DNA of 64,000 bases from Buxus sempervirens (Eukaryota; Streptophyta; Magnoliopsida; Buxales; Buxaceae), in NCBI GenBank assembly GCA_947561395.2, contig OX387183.1:33034853-33098852 (forward strand). The letters are read 5' to 3'. Below, one piece after another: positions 22,985-35,176 of the stretch. A model generated the notes under the pieces. That model was not told where the DNA came from. It ran no database searches and worked only from the letters and a program-made list of their open reading frames with translations. The position numbers and the translations under genes are program-made. Position 1 is the stretch's first letter; each line of letters begins with the position of its first letter.

Positions 22985-25121
22985 TAAAATAACACATGTC
23001 CCTCTTTTTTTAGTAAGAACGAATAACACTAGGATTGTTGCAGAAACCTCCAACCTACAACCATCAAACTTAGATCGATAGAAATTCAGCTGTTGGATCA
23101 ACCTCAAATTTGGAGGTTTTGTTCACAACTGGCAGGACTCCAATCTGAACGGTGGAGATCTTGTTTGGAGAACCCTAAGTTGGTGCAATAGAGAACAGAA
23201 AATTGGATTCAATGCAGGATTTAAGAAAAAATGGATTTTTGCATGATAAAGCAAGTAGCAATCACTTAAAAACTGAAGGAACTGCATGATTTCTGTGTTT
23301 TTGAATTATTCTTGATTGATTTGGTTAGACAAAATTAGATTTCATAGATACGTTTGGTTTTCATTGATGAGTTTTCATGTTCTTGAAAGAAAGTATAAAA
23401 GTGTTTAAGAATATAGGTATGATCTTCGTAGATGACCAAGGAATTGCAAGTAATTGATACAAATAAGTTTAGGGTGTTGTAGGTGTGATTTAGGTTCATA
23501 AGAAATACATTTAGAACAATTATAAACCAAGAAAATAACCTAAAATCAGAAAATATAAAAATCTGGAAATTTTGTCGGAAAGTGCATGGGCGCTCAACAG
23601 ATCACCTGAGCGACCATGCCAAGCGACCTCAATTCTTTAAAATTAATACTGCCGCTCAGCAGATCGCCTGAGCGACCATGCAATGACCTACCACAGAATT
23701 GGAATTTTAGGGCTTAATTAATATGTAATAATTTTTCCTAGTAATTTAATTATTGTAACACATGTATAAGGGTTAATTTGAGATGTAAGAATAGACGGAA
23801 TTCAATTTGAAATTAAGACTAATAAATGGGAACGATGAATATAATCAAGTGTTAAAAGAACAAGGTTATGGAATTTAGTGGGTTGGACTTTGTTTAGAAA
23901 TTGGGGATTAGAACCAACTTTTAGGCTTCAATATAGGATTGTGTGATCTCCTAAAAGTGAAGAATAATAGTAATTACAAAATGAAATACCTTAGGTGTTA
24001 AATATAGAAGTTGGGCATTAACAGGGAATTTAATTAAGGAAGTTATAGTCAAGTCATAGGAATCTTATTGTTGCTCATGAATGTGAACTATAACCTGTAT
24101 AAATTCTTATTAATTATGTTTTGGATGCGTCAGTATTTTTGGAATCTGGTTTGGAGATTTATTCATGGTTTTGACTGTGTCTTCTCAATGGGATTGATTT
24201 CGGGTTAAGAAGATTGAAACGTGTATATCACTTGAAATTGAGTTATGATAACTGATTTGAGATCATGGTTTACGGATATTGCATATGTATTGGTAATCAA
24301 TTGTAAACTGAATAAATTGTTTTACGTATGAGTTGTGTCTAGTGGGCATAGCTGTATATGGATCCATAGGTTAAACTAGATGGTGGAGGGGTATTTATTT
24401 TGGGTTGATCACTCCCATTTGCGTTCACGCTTCCTTTGCAAGTTAGTTTGCATTGGGGGTCTGCATGTCTGTAGGGTCATTTCGAGCTTCGCTGGTGAGT
24501 CCTGTATGAAGCGGCCATCTCCATGTATTAATTCAGGTGCTACATGCTGATGGTTCATGCCAAACTTTGTAAATTTCGTGCGCAATAAGTCGGGGACTAC
24601 GCCTCTTGTCTCAGTGACATACGGGTTTGAGGGTCTTAGTAGCTTTGCCCATAAGACGCATGGTGGTATAGCAATGAAGAGTATTTGTTCAAAGACTTAT
24701 CTTGCTTCATGAGTCTTGTGATGTCACATTCTTGAACTGGAATTATTGCTTTGCTATGTTTTATCGAAATACCTCATGACTATTTCTTAAATTAGACTAT
24801 TTAATTGCATGTACCTTACTACTTGTTGAGATGTAAATTTCACTCCCATTTTCACCTATTTTTCAGGTATGCATGGAGAGATCGCCAAGATTGGGGTAGT
24901 GTGCACATGGGTAAAATTGTAATCATGCTTTAGAATTATTCTATATTAAAGAACATGATACTGAAAATAAATTTGTATTAATTGAAATATTTATTATATG
25001 CCGTCAATTGTACTTTGATTGAAATAAAAGTTTTAATTCCGCATAAACTTTAGTTTGTTCTGACCCAATTCAAAAGTGACACTCCAAGTTTTGGTTGTTG
25101 AACTGGATTCGGGGCATTACA
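22985..25121 (+). mobile_element. Gypsy-type LTR, right portion
   Basis: It ends GATTCGGGGCATTACA (25121), matching the TGGGGCGTTACA-type ends of the other LTRs. It contains a GAGCGACC inverted cluster (23585-23690), GTGTCTAGTGGGCATAGCTG then ATGGATCCATAGGTTAAAC (about 24335-24380), shared with the LTRs at 39700 and 33500 (inverted), and an acceptor-like block TACTTGTTGAGATG to CACCTATTTTTCAG ending at 24866. The left end and TSD were not found, so this may be truncated. Confidence 0.65.
23585..23690. repeat. GAGCGACC inverted-word cluster
   Basis: GGGCGCTCAACAGATCACCT then GAGCGACCATGCC, and a second copy CGCTCAGCAGATCGCCTGAG then CGACCATGC. The words GCGCTC and GAGCG pair as short stems. 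Confidence 0.7.
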
Positions 25122-25471
25122 CCTCGCACCAGAAGCACAAATCAGGAGAGTAGGTCTCTATCAAAACATGTAATTTGAGCCGTTAAAATTCTTTTCATCA
25201 TCAGACATTTTAGAGTTAGGTGACAATGAAAGAACACTATTGAATTATTGTATCGTAAAGCATTGGAATTCTTCGGTGGTGTATTTTTAAAAAAAATAAA
25301 TCTATTATGTTAAGCAAGGCAGGGGTGGCATCTGATGTGGCAGGTTCACGTGCTTTGGGGCTAAGGTGGCAGGTTCAAGATATTACATTCCAATCTATTA
25401 CATTCATTAGGCCTTTTTTTCGTGTTTGTGGTAGCCATCTGATACTCTATGATAACTCTCACTTCACTTGG
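25122..25471. other. Unassigned spacer
   Basis: Follows the LTR end. I see no coding potential or repeat ends; GGTGGCAGGTTCA-like phrases recur twice. Confidence 0.5.
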
Positions 25472-25513
25472 AGGCTAAGCCTGCAAAGTGACGTCACTTT
25501 GTAGGCTTAGCCT
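25472..25513. repeat. 42-bp near-perfect palindrome centred on TGACGTCA
   Basis: AGGCTAAGCCTGCAAAG is followed by TGACGTCA and then CTTTGTAGGCTTAGCCT. The 21-nt arms differ at one position. The centre is the full bZIP (TGA/CRE-type) site. Confidence 0.9.
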
Positions 25514-25694
25514 GTAATGTTGTCGATTGAGGGTATAGAGTGAGAGACAGGGTGAGAGGGAGAGAAGCATTAAATGCGGCAGAGGGACAAGGTGAGAGAG
25601 AGAGAGAGACGGGTGAGGGAGTCAACTTTTGAAAAAAAGGTTTCTTCTCTTTGTAAGTATGGTAGAGCCTTAAATGCGGCAGAGCAAGAGACAG

Positions 25695-25735
<41 letters not shown>

Positions 25736-25745
25736 TGAGGGAGCC
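25514..25745. repeat. GA-rich block with about 100-bp duplication
   Basis: TTAAATGCGGCAGAG occurs at about 25570 and 25671, each followed by long GAGA runs and by GATGAGGGAG or GGTGAGGGAG. Ser/Leu-rich minus-strand ORFs here are translations of the (GA)n repeat. Confidence 0.85.
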
Positions 25746-26500
25746 AAATTTTGTTAGATTTGGGCACCTGAGGCTGCCCAAGGTGACCACATCAGCCCGA
25801 GGCAGTCTTCTTTAATATTATAGATGTTTGATGCGGGGCACTTGAAAAACATTGATATGATACTCCACATGTCAGCATCTTTATTGAACCTTCTCCTATC
25901 GGCCTCTTATGTTCAGCATCATTAATATTGTGAGGCATGCTAGCACCTCTATGGGTGCAAAGAGTCGAAAAGGCTTTCAACCCCAAGTGTCTGTTTGAAC
26001 AAGAACCATAGTTAGGCCATATTATATTCAATTGTACTACAAGCCACTTGTACAAATATTTTGGGAGTCAAGCGATTGTGCGAAGGGTGGGATTCTTCCT
26101 TCGACAAGAGTTATTTTATGTGGAAAACAAAGATAGCAACAACTGTGACTGACACGTGGATAAGTGAAGCACTGGTTGATTAAAAGTCAGCCAATGTATA
26201 TTTATAATAGATGTGCACATGTGTTTGAGTATAAAAGTTTACAATCATATACGACAATGGCTGTATTGAGACAAAAAGAAGTTGACCTGAACAATCAACC
26301 TCAAAGAAATAATAAAGAATTAACACAAAGAAAACCAATAAGACTGACGGTACCAGCCTTTCCCTTGCTGTCGAAACATCAAACGATAAGCCAGTTTGGG
26401 AGAGTCCGTCAATGATGTCAATTCAAGGATCCTTAAAAAGAGCACCTCCTAGCCATGATTGCTGTAGCTACTTACTTGGCTTGATCAAGGTTGATGCAAG
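25746..26500. other. Unassigned spacer
   Basis: No coding similarity, element ends or RNA genes seen. Confidence 0.5.
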
Positions 26501-27250
26501 TTGCACACACGCATGGCGCACACAGGTTTAGCACACTCTTTCATGAGTTTAAGGGGTTAAGGAGTTAGTACCGCCTGATGGGGGGCAAGTAGACGCATAA
26601 TTCCTAAAAGTTTGTCTAGAGTATAGTTTGCAATTCAGAAATTTGGGTAAACACCCGAATATGATCCGAGAGAGTCCATAAACACCCTAATCCACCTTGT
26701 CTAGGATAGGTCTTTTGAGCAACCCAGTTGGACTTTGGATTCAAGTTGGTTTAATTCACCCTTCCCTATTCAAGCATGTATCTTTTTGGGCCTAGTTTGG
26801 ATCTTATGGGGTTTGACCCAAATGGTTTTATTTACGTCCTTTTATATGGTGGAGTGAGTCTATTTGGCGTGCTCCATTGTAAGGCCCGCGATCCATTTTG
26901 GGCTTTTGGATAAGCCCAAGTCTATTTGGGATCTTGGTTCGGTCCAAGATTTGCTTTGGTATAATTTGGTTCGATTTTATTTAATTCGAATAAAAAAAGA
27001 AGGGAATCTGGAAACTATTTACCTTTGACCGCCTTGATAAAGCAGCCAGAGCCTGTTTTTCTCTAGTCACGCACATCAAGCTCCCAAGGCTATTTTTCTT
27101 TGGCCATAGAGATTGAGCAACCAAAGCCCCTTTTTTCTGTTTTTGAATTTTGGAGCAGGCCTTTGGGCCCGCCCTTAATTTTATTATAGTGTTTTATATA
27201 ATCAGTTAACTCGTTAGCATGCTTTGGTGGGAATTGGCTTCTAACGATGA
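26501..27250 (-). mobile_element. Tat/Ogre-like LTR fragment, minus strand
   Basis: Read on the minus strand, GATTAGGGTGTTTATGGACT, GCGTCTACTTGCCCCCCATC then AGGCGGTACTAACTCC, and CTGTGTGCGCCATGCGTGTG then TGCA match the LTR ends at 48540-48623 and 53910-53982. The element end would be at plus position 26501. The other end is unclear; near 27220 TTTGGTGGGAATTGGCTTCT resembles the PBS-like remnant near 1038. Confidence 0.55.
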
Positions 27251-27629
27251 TGATGATCGATGATATAATTTAATTTATTCCATTTAAATCCTCATATTTT
27301 AACATTATGTAGTATAGTTGAGTTATTTGTTAATAACTAATAGGAATCGATTTGATATGCGCTAAACCCTTATTGGGGTTGGGGTTTGTCAAAATTTACC
27401 ACAACGCATTGTAGAACAAAAAGTTCAAAAGACTTGCATTAACCAACCCCATTAGAACAAGGTTGCTTTTGGCATTGCTTTTTTTTGCTTTTGATTTTTT
27501 CTTATTTAATAAAAAAAACAAGCTTTTATAGTAATAAGGTGTCATTTGGGATTCATTTCGGGAGCATATTCCATTGCTTGGAATAAGTGCTAGGGCTTGG
27601 AATGAGTTTTAGTGACATAATAGGTGTAT
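27251..27629. other. AT-rich spacer
   Basis: The gypsy gag remnant stops being recognisable near its right edge (27630). No other feature seen. Confidence 0.5.
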
Positions 27630-28043
27630 GGTTTCTTTTTGGTAATGAGTTTTAAAAAATTCACTATAAAGAGGAATCACCCTATATAGGTGCACTAGCT
27701 GTCTGTGGTCCCATCGGTGGATGAATTGATTGAAGTGACTGGTAAAGGGCAACTCGAAATATGGTGTCCATGCTTGCCACACCTGAAACAAGCTCCTAAT
27801 GGTGCAACACAAGGCCCTAGGACATGGAATCTCTGGCACCGTTGGCATCTAGGAGGTCCTGATCTAACTCCCTAACCATTACTACTCTAACCCTCTAGTC
27901 TCGGCCTCTTGTTTGTATGTACAAATTTCCTCTGTGGGGTTGGCCTATACGGAACTCTAGCTCTGCCCGAATCTGGTCGCCTTTCTAAAATCAACCGCTC
28001 TGCCCTTTCGGCTCTACGGACCAGCTCAGCATACTGTGTGCAC
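27630..28043 (-). pseudogene. Ty3/gypsy gag, C-terminal part with CCHC zinc knuckle
   Basis: Read from 28043 downward the frame gives QYAELVRRAERAERLI, then CFRCGKHGHHISSC (C-x2-C-x4-H-x4-C), the nucleocapsid knuckle that binds element RNA, preceded by CQRCQRFHVLGPC. It continues the gag begun at 32549, from which it is separated by the hAT-like element 28044-31798. Stops are present after the knuckle and similarity is lost near 27630. Protease and polymerase are absent, so the element is truncated. Confidence 0.85.
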
Positions 28044-28564
28044 TAGGACTGTAAACGGATCGGATTCAAAGTGGATCTATGCTTATCTGAGTTCGAATCC
28101 GATTAAATTTAAGAGAATCCGTTATCTGATTAATGTTTGACGGATCTTCAAGATGAATTACTAAATCCGAATTCGATTAACTTTATGGAATCCATATTCG
28201 AATTCGATTAGTATTCGAATCCGTTAACGATTCTAATCCGTTAACAAAACAAATTGAAACCTAAGCGGTAAGCACCTCTCAGGAATTGGAAGAAATTGCA
28301 TTGAAATGTTAAAAAGTATAACCAACCTCTGGAGTTCAATCCCGTTCCAAAAAGCACAAAAGAACTCAAAAAAATCCACTCAAATACTCAAAGAATTCAC
28401 GGGAGTAGCAAAAAAAAACCCAATTCCAAGGAGTAGCAAAAGACCTTATTCCTACAACTGTAGACACCCCAAATTGCACTGTCAAAATGATCAATAATCA
28501 TAAAAAATCATTATCTCCTTGAAGGCCAGCACAGAATTTGAGAAAATGAGTTTTTTCCTTGTAT

Positions 28565-28705
28565 CCGGCAACTCAGGCTGGATACAAGTGTTTTGCTTTG
28601 TATTCGATGGAATATACCGGATACAAGCTGACCTCAGTGTATCCGGCATCATAGACCGGATACATTAAGGTACTTGTGTATCCGGCCTGATATACCGGAT
28701 ACACA
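28565..28705. repeat. CCGGATACA / TGTATCCGG inverted cluster
   Basis: TGTATCCGG and CCGGATACA alternate about eight times. A related cluster lies at 47465-47575 in another Tat-like LTR, where CCGGATACAC and GTAGCCGGC recur. Strong hairpin potential. Confidence 0.85.
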
Positions 28706-29250
28706 AGTTTTGCTCAAAATTAGGGTTTTCCGAGAGCTTTTCACTTTTACCATCATATCCCTCATTAAATGAGTGGAAATCTCGGAAATAACCTTAGGGT
28801 TAAGGTTGGTGGGCTATAGACATTATGTTGTGTCTACCATTCTCACCAACCCTAACCCTAGCCTTTGCCTATAAATAGGAGGCTCCTCCTCAAGCAAATG
28901 GCCATTAACTCTTGCCTTGAATTCTTGCCAAGAATCTCTGCCAAGAAGAGCTCCAAGAGAAGAGGGAAACCGCTGCGGAAGTGCTTCCAGAATCCAGGTC
29001 AGCCTCAAACCTCTTCTTTAATTTTGCTTTTACATTTCTAGATCTAGATCTCTTCTTCTACCTTTCTGTAGAATAAGGCCTTGATGTGTGTATGAAAACC
29101 CTTCCCTGGCTCAAAGTATCTCAAGACTCCCCCTAGCCGTAAAACGTGAAGGCGGGATCTAGGAGAAACGAGACTGGGGATTGATCCTAGTGCTAGAACC
29201 TACTTGAATAAGCCTTTTGCATCTATGTAAACCGTTTCATATTCAAAGTA

Positions 29251-29495
29251 CCCCAAGATTATCTTGAAGAACCGTGTTTAACGGGGAGAGAGAACTAAGG
29301 GAAACGATAATGGAACGGAACCCTAGGTTGTTCTAGAACCCTTTTTTATTGATCTAAATGCATGCTATAAGCCTTGTGATTCTATGAAAACCCATTCTAT
29401 ATTCAAAGTACCCCAAGATTATCTTGAAGAACCGTGTTTAACGGGGAGAGAGAACTAAGGGAAACAATAATGGAACGGAACCCTAGGTTGCTTGT
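29251..29495. repeat. About 149-bp tandem duplication in Tat-like LTR
   Basis: CAAAGTACCCCAAGATTATC, TTGAAGAACCGTGTTTAACG and GGAACGGAACCCTAGGTTG occur in two nearly identical copies about 149 bp apart. Confidence 0.85.
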
Positions 29496-31806
29496 AGAAC
29501 CTTATTTTGATGAATATGAATGCATGCTATGTTGTTATATTGTTCTTGAATGATTTCTACACTTACACATACATAGCACATGTTTTGGCGGGATGGGCTC
29601 ACATTTCGGGTTTATTGCATTTATTGTGATAAATCTGAAATAAATGGCCTCAATCAATTCTGGAATGTTTTGAAATGATTTTTAAAGGTTTTGTATTCAT
29701 CTTGCACAAATTGTACACACTTTGTCACAGTTTTGAATTATTTTTCTCCAAAAAGGGCTTAACTTGACAGCAACTGTACCTCGACTTCTGACACTCATAA
29801 CTTCATCGTCGGGATGAATTTTGGAGTGATTCTAGAACCATGGGAAAGGTGAGGCTGTCTAGTTTATGTCCACTAAATTTCATTAATTTCTATCAAGCAT
29901 ATTTTTGACACCTTTCTGTCGAAGTTGATAGGTCAGTTTAGGTCCGAATACGGAACTTGTCACTTCGACTGAGCGCCATGTGTTCGTCTTAAATCCAATT
30001 CGAGTGATTTTTGTTTCTGGGAACTCCTTTATGAGTCTATTTTCAAATCCAGTTGGTTTCATAATTTTTTGACTCCATTTGTGTTATTGATAACAGATTT
30101 ACTCAGAACTGCTCATCAGTACTTTTCTGGGTAAATCTGTGATCTTCGGGGCCTGTTTGGGAGACCACCCAAGGCACATCCGAATGAATTTTTGTATGAG
30201 GCTAGTTTCATTTGAAAGATGGCCATACAGACTTCAATCACACCAAATTTCATGGATATTTATGGAGCAGATTTTTCTAGGCGATTTTCAAAACTTGCAT
30301 GCTTGTCACTTTTGTTCATCTCCAGCAGCAACTTCAAAGGAGCATAACTCCTAGGTTTTCAACCGGATCTACTTGAAATTTTGCATGGAACTATTATTTA
30401 CCATAATCTTTCAAATGGATTTGGTTTGGTTCAATTTAAAATTGGATTTGAATGATTTCAAGACAAATGGCATTACTTTTTTCCAAACTCTCCGGATTTG
30501 TCTCAACTTGATTTTGAGCAACTTTTGCTTTGATTTCCATTTTTTTGTGATATTGCAGAAATGATGTTGACATAAGAGAGGATCTGGAATCCATTTGGAT
30601 CTTCATGTGAAGATATCATACACTTGTCCTTTTTCAATGTTTTCAATGATTTTAGCAAGCTTTCTCATTTTTTGTATGAACAAACACTTGGCAACCACCT
30701 TGTGTGGGTGAATGGGGGTGCCTAACACCTTCCCCCGTTCATAATCTAATCCTCTTACCCATCTCTGGATTTGATTTTCAAGTAGAGTTATTTTTACTCT
30801 AGAATTTGCCTTTTAGCTATTTTTGCTTATCTTTAATCTTTTGGTGTCCATTCTCACCCTATAATTTTGAATGGTGGCGACTCTCCCATTTTTACGTCGA
30901 GCCCGTGTGTTGACGGACGGTGGATCATCTCCGGTGATTTTTCCCATGTCTCACAACAACTAAACCACAATTTAAGCTCTCAGTCGGCTAGAAAAGAGTT
31001 GGAGAAGAGAAAGTGAGAGAGGTAGAATTAAAGAAAGAGAAAGTAAGAGAGAGGTGGAGTTAAAAAAAGAGAGGAGAGAAACGAGTCCTAAAAAGAGAAG
31101 AGGGATGCGGTTTCCACTTCTGCTAGGTAAGCCTCCATATTCAGTGCCAGCTGTCATTTACTATCAGCTTAGTATCATGATGTTGAAGTCCTCTTCTCTT
31201 TCATTTTATCAAAACCATACCACGGGTCCCACGCTCTCCATTTCTACACTCCCCGATTCTCTCTGGTTTACGGTTTCAAGGAACGTCAAAAGCAAAACAA
31301 GAACGCCACTCGCTAGAGGTTTCAGAGCATGTTTCACCGGAGAAGATACAAGAGCATCTCGTGCCGGAATCATGTTTCACTAGAGAACATATGTGCCTCG
31401 ATCAGAATCGCTTTCTCTATAGACCACTGCCGCTGGAGTTCTCCCAATCTAATTGACTTAGGGTTTCTTTCTAGGGTTTTTCTCTAAAGATACTTGCGTC
31501 AATTGGGGGTTTTTTGTTCAGGGCATGTTGAAAGTATTATATATAGTGTAAGACTAAAATACTTAAATAAACTTATAAATTTTAGAAATTTCAAATTTGA
31601 CATGACCTTAACGGATTCGGATTTTAATCGGACGGATACACCTAAATCCGAATCCGAATCCGATTATAAATGGATTCAATTATTAGATCCGTATTTGATT
31701 CGACGGATACTTTATTCAGATAAAAATCCGATTAAATCAAATAAATTTTATCGGAATCGGATAATAGTCGGATAAGATCCAACCCATTTACAGCCCTAGG
31801 GTGCAC

Positions 31807-32549
31807 TCCACATCTGACACCCTATCCTTGATATCTGCCCTCGGTCCCTGCTCAAAGTACTAGATCCTCTTTACCTCATCAACTACCATGTGAGGCGCAA
31901 ATCGAGATAACTCATCAAATTGAGCCTCATACTGCAATACGGTCTGACCTTCCTAGGTGATGTACATAAACTCTTTCGCCTTCTGCTTGTGAAAGTTTGC
32001 AGTGAAGTATCACTCATAGAAAATCTCTCTAAATCTCTCCTAGGTGATTTGAAATCCTGGGTCAGTCCTCCTTCTCATAGATCGCCACCAGTGAATTGCC
32101 TCTCCCTTAAACATAAATGTGGCCAATCTGACTCGCCTATCAACTAGGCACTCCATGCCCTCAAAGATCCTCTCAATCTTTAGCATCCATCACTCCGCTT
32201 CCATGGGGTCTACCTGTCCCCCAAAAGATGGAGGTCCCATTTTGTGAAACCTCTCTAGTTCCTTTGTAGAATCTTCCTCATCTCTCTTGGGAATTCTATC
32301 CTCTCCCCTGTTCCTCTCAACTCTGTCTATCAGCATAGCAACAGCTACAATAGCCCTCTAGACATCCTCTTGTGGAGCAGGAATGGGTGGAGGTGGTGGA
32401 ATAGGACGCTCAACATGATCCCCAGTAGGGTAGCCCATCCGTGGCTCAGTTTGTGGAGCAATTACCTGCTCAGGTTCTACAGTTGGTATCTCCCTAATAG
32501 CACGTGCAGGTCTACCTCTGGTTCTAGAACGAGTATTCATGATGATCAA
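31807..32549 (-). pseudogene. Ty3/gypsy gag, N-terminal part
   Basis: It starts at MIIMNTRSRTRGRPAR (32549; MNTRS at 32540) 121 nt inside the PBS and runs through a Pro-rich stretch, MGPPSFGGQVDPMEAE, GMECLVDRRVRLATFMFKGE then AIHWWRSM, and TVLQYEAQFDELSRFAPHMV, the classic retrotransposon gag core. At least six in-frame stops occur, most at codons expected to be Gln or Trp (TAG for CAG, TGA or TAG for TGG). It is interrupted by a hAT-like element at 31798 and resumes at 28043. Function in a live copy: capsid formation. Confidence 0.9.
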
Positions 32550-32669
32550 TCACTATAAAGAAAAACGAAGCATAATCAGATTAAAGATCTCTCATCCTAG
32601 AAGATAATTTGATGGTGCTATCAAGCTATCACACATTCCCATATCAACCTAAGGTTGGGATCCTATTTT

Positions 32670-32680
32670 CTTTGATACCA
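32670..32680 (-). other. Primer-binding site, tRNA-iMet type
   Basis: TGGTATCAAAG on the minus strand, four nt inside the LTR end. It resembles the TGGTATCAGAG site complementary to initiator tRNA-Met used by most plant gypsy elements. Confidence 0.8.
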
Positions 32681-32684
32681 CCTT

Positions 32685-35176
32685 TGTAACGCTCTGGATC
32701 CAGATCTCGTATCGAAACCCAGAGTGTCAAAGTAACAGTGGCCCAAAAGCATGCGAAACCAGACAATAATTAAAATTGAACTTTATTCATAATTAGAGTG
32801 CGGAAGAAAGATATGAAATCGAAATAAAAGCGTGGATTACATAAATCGAAGTATCCAATCATAACCACCAATCAACAGAAATCATCAAATAAAACTGTCT
32901 GGTATGGGTTTTACTACAGTACTTTAAAATAACCCATGATCAACCACTATAAACCTCCAACTCAAATGAACATCAAAATAATAAATATCCCTAATCCTAC
33001 ATAGTAAAGTAATTTTCTTCTTTGTAATAAGAATAGTCCCCTTGCGAATCAGGTTCCGCAATGTCCTCACCAAGATAATCTGAAAACAAATCCAATAAAA
33101 TAATGTGAGATAATAAATTCTTAGCAAGTAGCCATGTAGAAAAGAAACATTTATACAGTTCTAAATATGAAAATGAATAATCGGATTAATCCAGCAATTA
33201 AATCTCAAAAACAAGCATTCACAATAAGTCTTGCATGACTCATGAAATAGAGAATAGAGAAACAAGAAGCTATGCCAATATGCTATCTAACTGATTTACA
33301 GGTGGACCAACCGCTACCAGTTAGGCTATTCAACACCCAATGGAAGAACTCAACCGATATTGGAGTGAGTTAGCATGTACAACCCAACCAATCCAAGAGT
33401 GGGTAACGTAGCAACCGACCAATCTAGGAGCGGTACCATCCTCGAGATGATAGAATGCCTATAACCCAGAATCCGAATTCTAATAACATTTCACTTACTA
33501 GCTACTCTATAGATCCATGTAAGAGCTGAGCCCACTCAATAGTGGTAAACCAAAAATAATCAATTTAGATACTAGAAACAACATTAGTAATCCATAATAC
33601 AACTCCAAGATACATGGAGGAAATCCAAGTCTCAAACCCAAGCTACATGAGTGAGAATAACCACTCAGAGGTACTCGAATAAAAGCTATTTCAGTAGAAC
33701 GTATCCAAAATCTTTATAAAAATTCGATTTAATCAAAGGCTAGTGCAAACAATCTTTAAACACTCTAATCTTATTGGTACATAAGTTGGAATTCAATAAA
33801 AACAATTTTATAATTAAAAACTAGACAAATTTCAGAAATATCAATTTACTATCAGGAGCACTCGAGCGCTGTCGGGTGCTCTTGCTAGCGCTCATGCAAA
33901 GTCAATCTTCCTAGATTCAGCTACTCGGGATCACGCTCAAGCGTTCTCCTGGGCGCTCGGTTTACTAAATTTGTTAACTCTCGGGTTTCATAATTTAAAA
34001 AAAAAACACAGGTAGCACTCGAGCGGCAACGAGCATCCGCTCTATACAACATGGCGCCTGGGGTGACGTTCGAGCGTCATTGCAGGCGTTCGTTGTATTT
34101 CGTAGATTTATGAAATTAGTGATTTTTCAAACTTCAGATACGTTTTTCCTGAATTTTTAACACCTCGAATCACTTCCAAATCTTGGGTTTTTATCTTCTA
34201 AACACTCTAAGTTATTCTAGATGATCAATACACAAGTTTCCATAACAAATCATTCACAAACAACCGGAAAAATCTCTCATTCAAACATGCTCTTCGATAA
34301 ATTAAAGCATATCTGTTTATGCAAGTTGTAAAGGGCTACTTACCTCTCTTCTTAGATCAAATCCTTCGCAAACAACTCTAGAAATCACCTCCTAACAATT
34401 CCAAACGCACACAGCATGTTTTGATCTATTCTTCTTAGCTTAAACTCACACGAAATCACTCCTTCTGATTTGGTCAACAAGCACACAAAAATCAGAGTTT
34501 GTGGAACTCACGTATGGAAGAGAAAGTGGGTGTGCGGCTGTTTCATTCATTCTTTCTTTTTTATTCTTTTCTCTTGTACGTGAACATCATGCTTCTAATT
34601 AGATTTTTATTTTCTTTATATTTTCGTCCAGAATTACTAACCCTAATTATCTTCCTATATTTTCTCTTAACCCTATTTAGATTAGGATTCTAATTTAACT
34701 AGCTGTCCATCCCCTTATGGAATTTCGGCCAACTCCAAATATGCTTGCCTAAGTCAACCACTTCCTTCTCTTGTGGGATTCGGCCACTATATAAAAATTT
34801 AAGTTAGTTATATTCTTTTTAACTACTCATTAATTATTTAATACATAACTCACAGTAATAATTATATTAATAATAATAATAATCTTAAAACTAAAATACA
34901 AACTCACCTTATATGTAATTCTCCAAGTTCTTCGGGTCACCTTGCAACTCTCCGGATTGAACCAATTCTTCATTCCCTGCAATATTAATAATATTGATTA
35001 ATTTATTTATTTTATTAATTAAAATCTAGGATTTTACAACTATTCATTTATTTATTTATCTATATAATTTTGGACTATAATATTATTCCTCCAAATATTT
35101 AGAATAAATCTTTATTTCAAAATATTTTCATATTTATTTAATTATATTATTATATTAAAAAATTCGGGATATTACA
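32685..35176 (-). mobile_element. 5' LTR of minus-strand Ty3/gypsy element
   Basis: On the plus strand it starts TGTAACGCTCTGGATCC and ends GGGATATTACA (2492 bp). The PBS and gag follow on the minus strand, so this is the 5' LTR. Landmarks on the minus strand are donor-like GAGAG|GTAAGTAGCC at 34343, a GAGCGC inverted cluster (33855-34105), a segment like the 127-bp unit of LTR 6122-15061, and the block TACTTGCTAAG, TATCTCAC, GGATTTGTTTTCAG ending at 33080, followed by ATTATCTTGGTGAGGAC. The predicted intron is about 1264 nt. The 3' LTR is not in the window. Confidence 0.88.

Larger units (their letters stand above)
28459..30955 (+). mobile_element. Tat/Ogre-like solo LTR, TSD ACAAC
   Basis: It starts TGTAGACACCCC and ends GTCTCACA, with ACAAC at 28454-28458 and 30956-30960. 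Near the 3' end ATGGTGGCGACTCTCCC (about 30874) resembles the GTGGCGACTCC block of the other Tat-like LTRs here. It contains a CCGGATACA inverted cluster and duplicated phrases such as ATTCAAAGTACCCCAAGATT (29251 and 29400) and TAACGGGGAGAGAGAACTAA. No ORF of element origin. Confidence 0.88.
28044..31798. mobile_element. Non-autonomous hAT-like TIR element in gypsy gag
   Basis: Its ends TAGGACTGTAAACGG and CCATTTACAGCCCTA form inverted repeats (TAGGGCTGTAAATGG on the complement). GTGTGCAC (28036-28043) and GGGTGCAC (31799-31806) are an 8-bp duplication with one difference. The subterminal arms are dense in CGGATTCGAATCCG-type words. Without the nested LTR (28459-30955) it is about 1.25 kb. 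The interior right of that LTR is GA-rich followed by sequence of more genic composition (31100-31490). No transposase. Confidence 0.85.

Noticed and set aside
25494..25790. Ser/Leu-repeat ORFs on the minus strand
   Set aside because: They are translations of (GA)n/(CT)n microsatellite.
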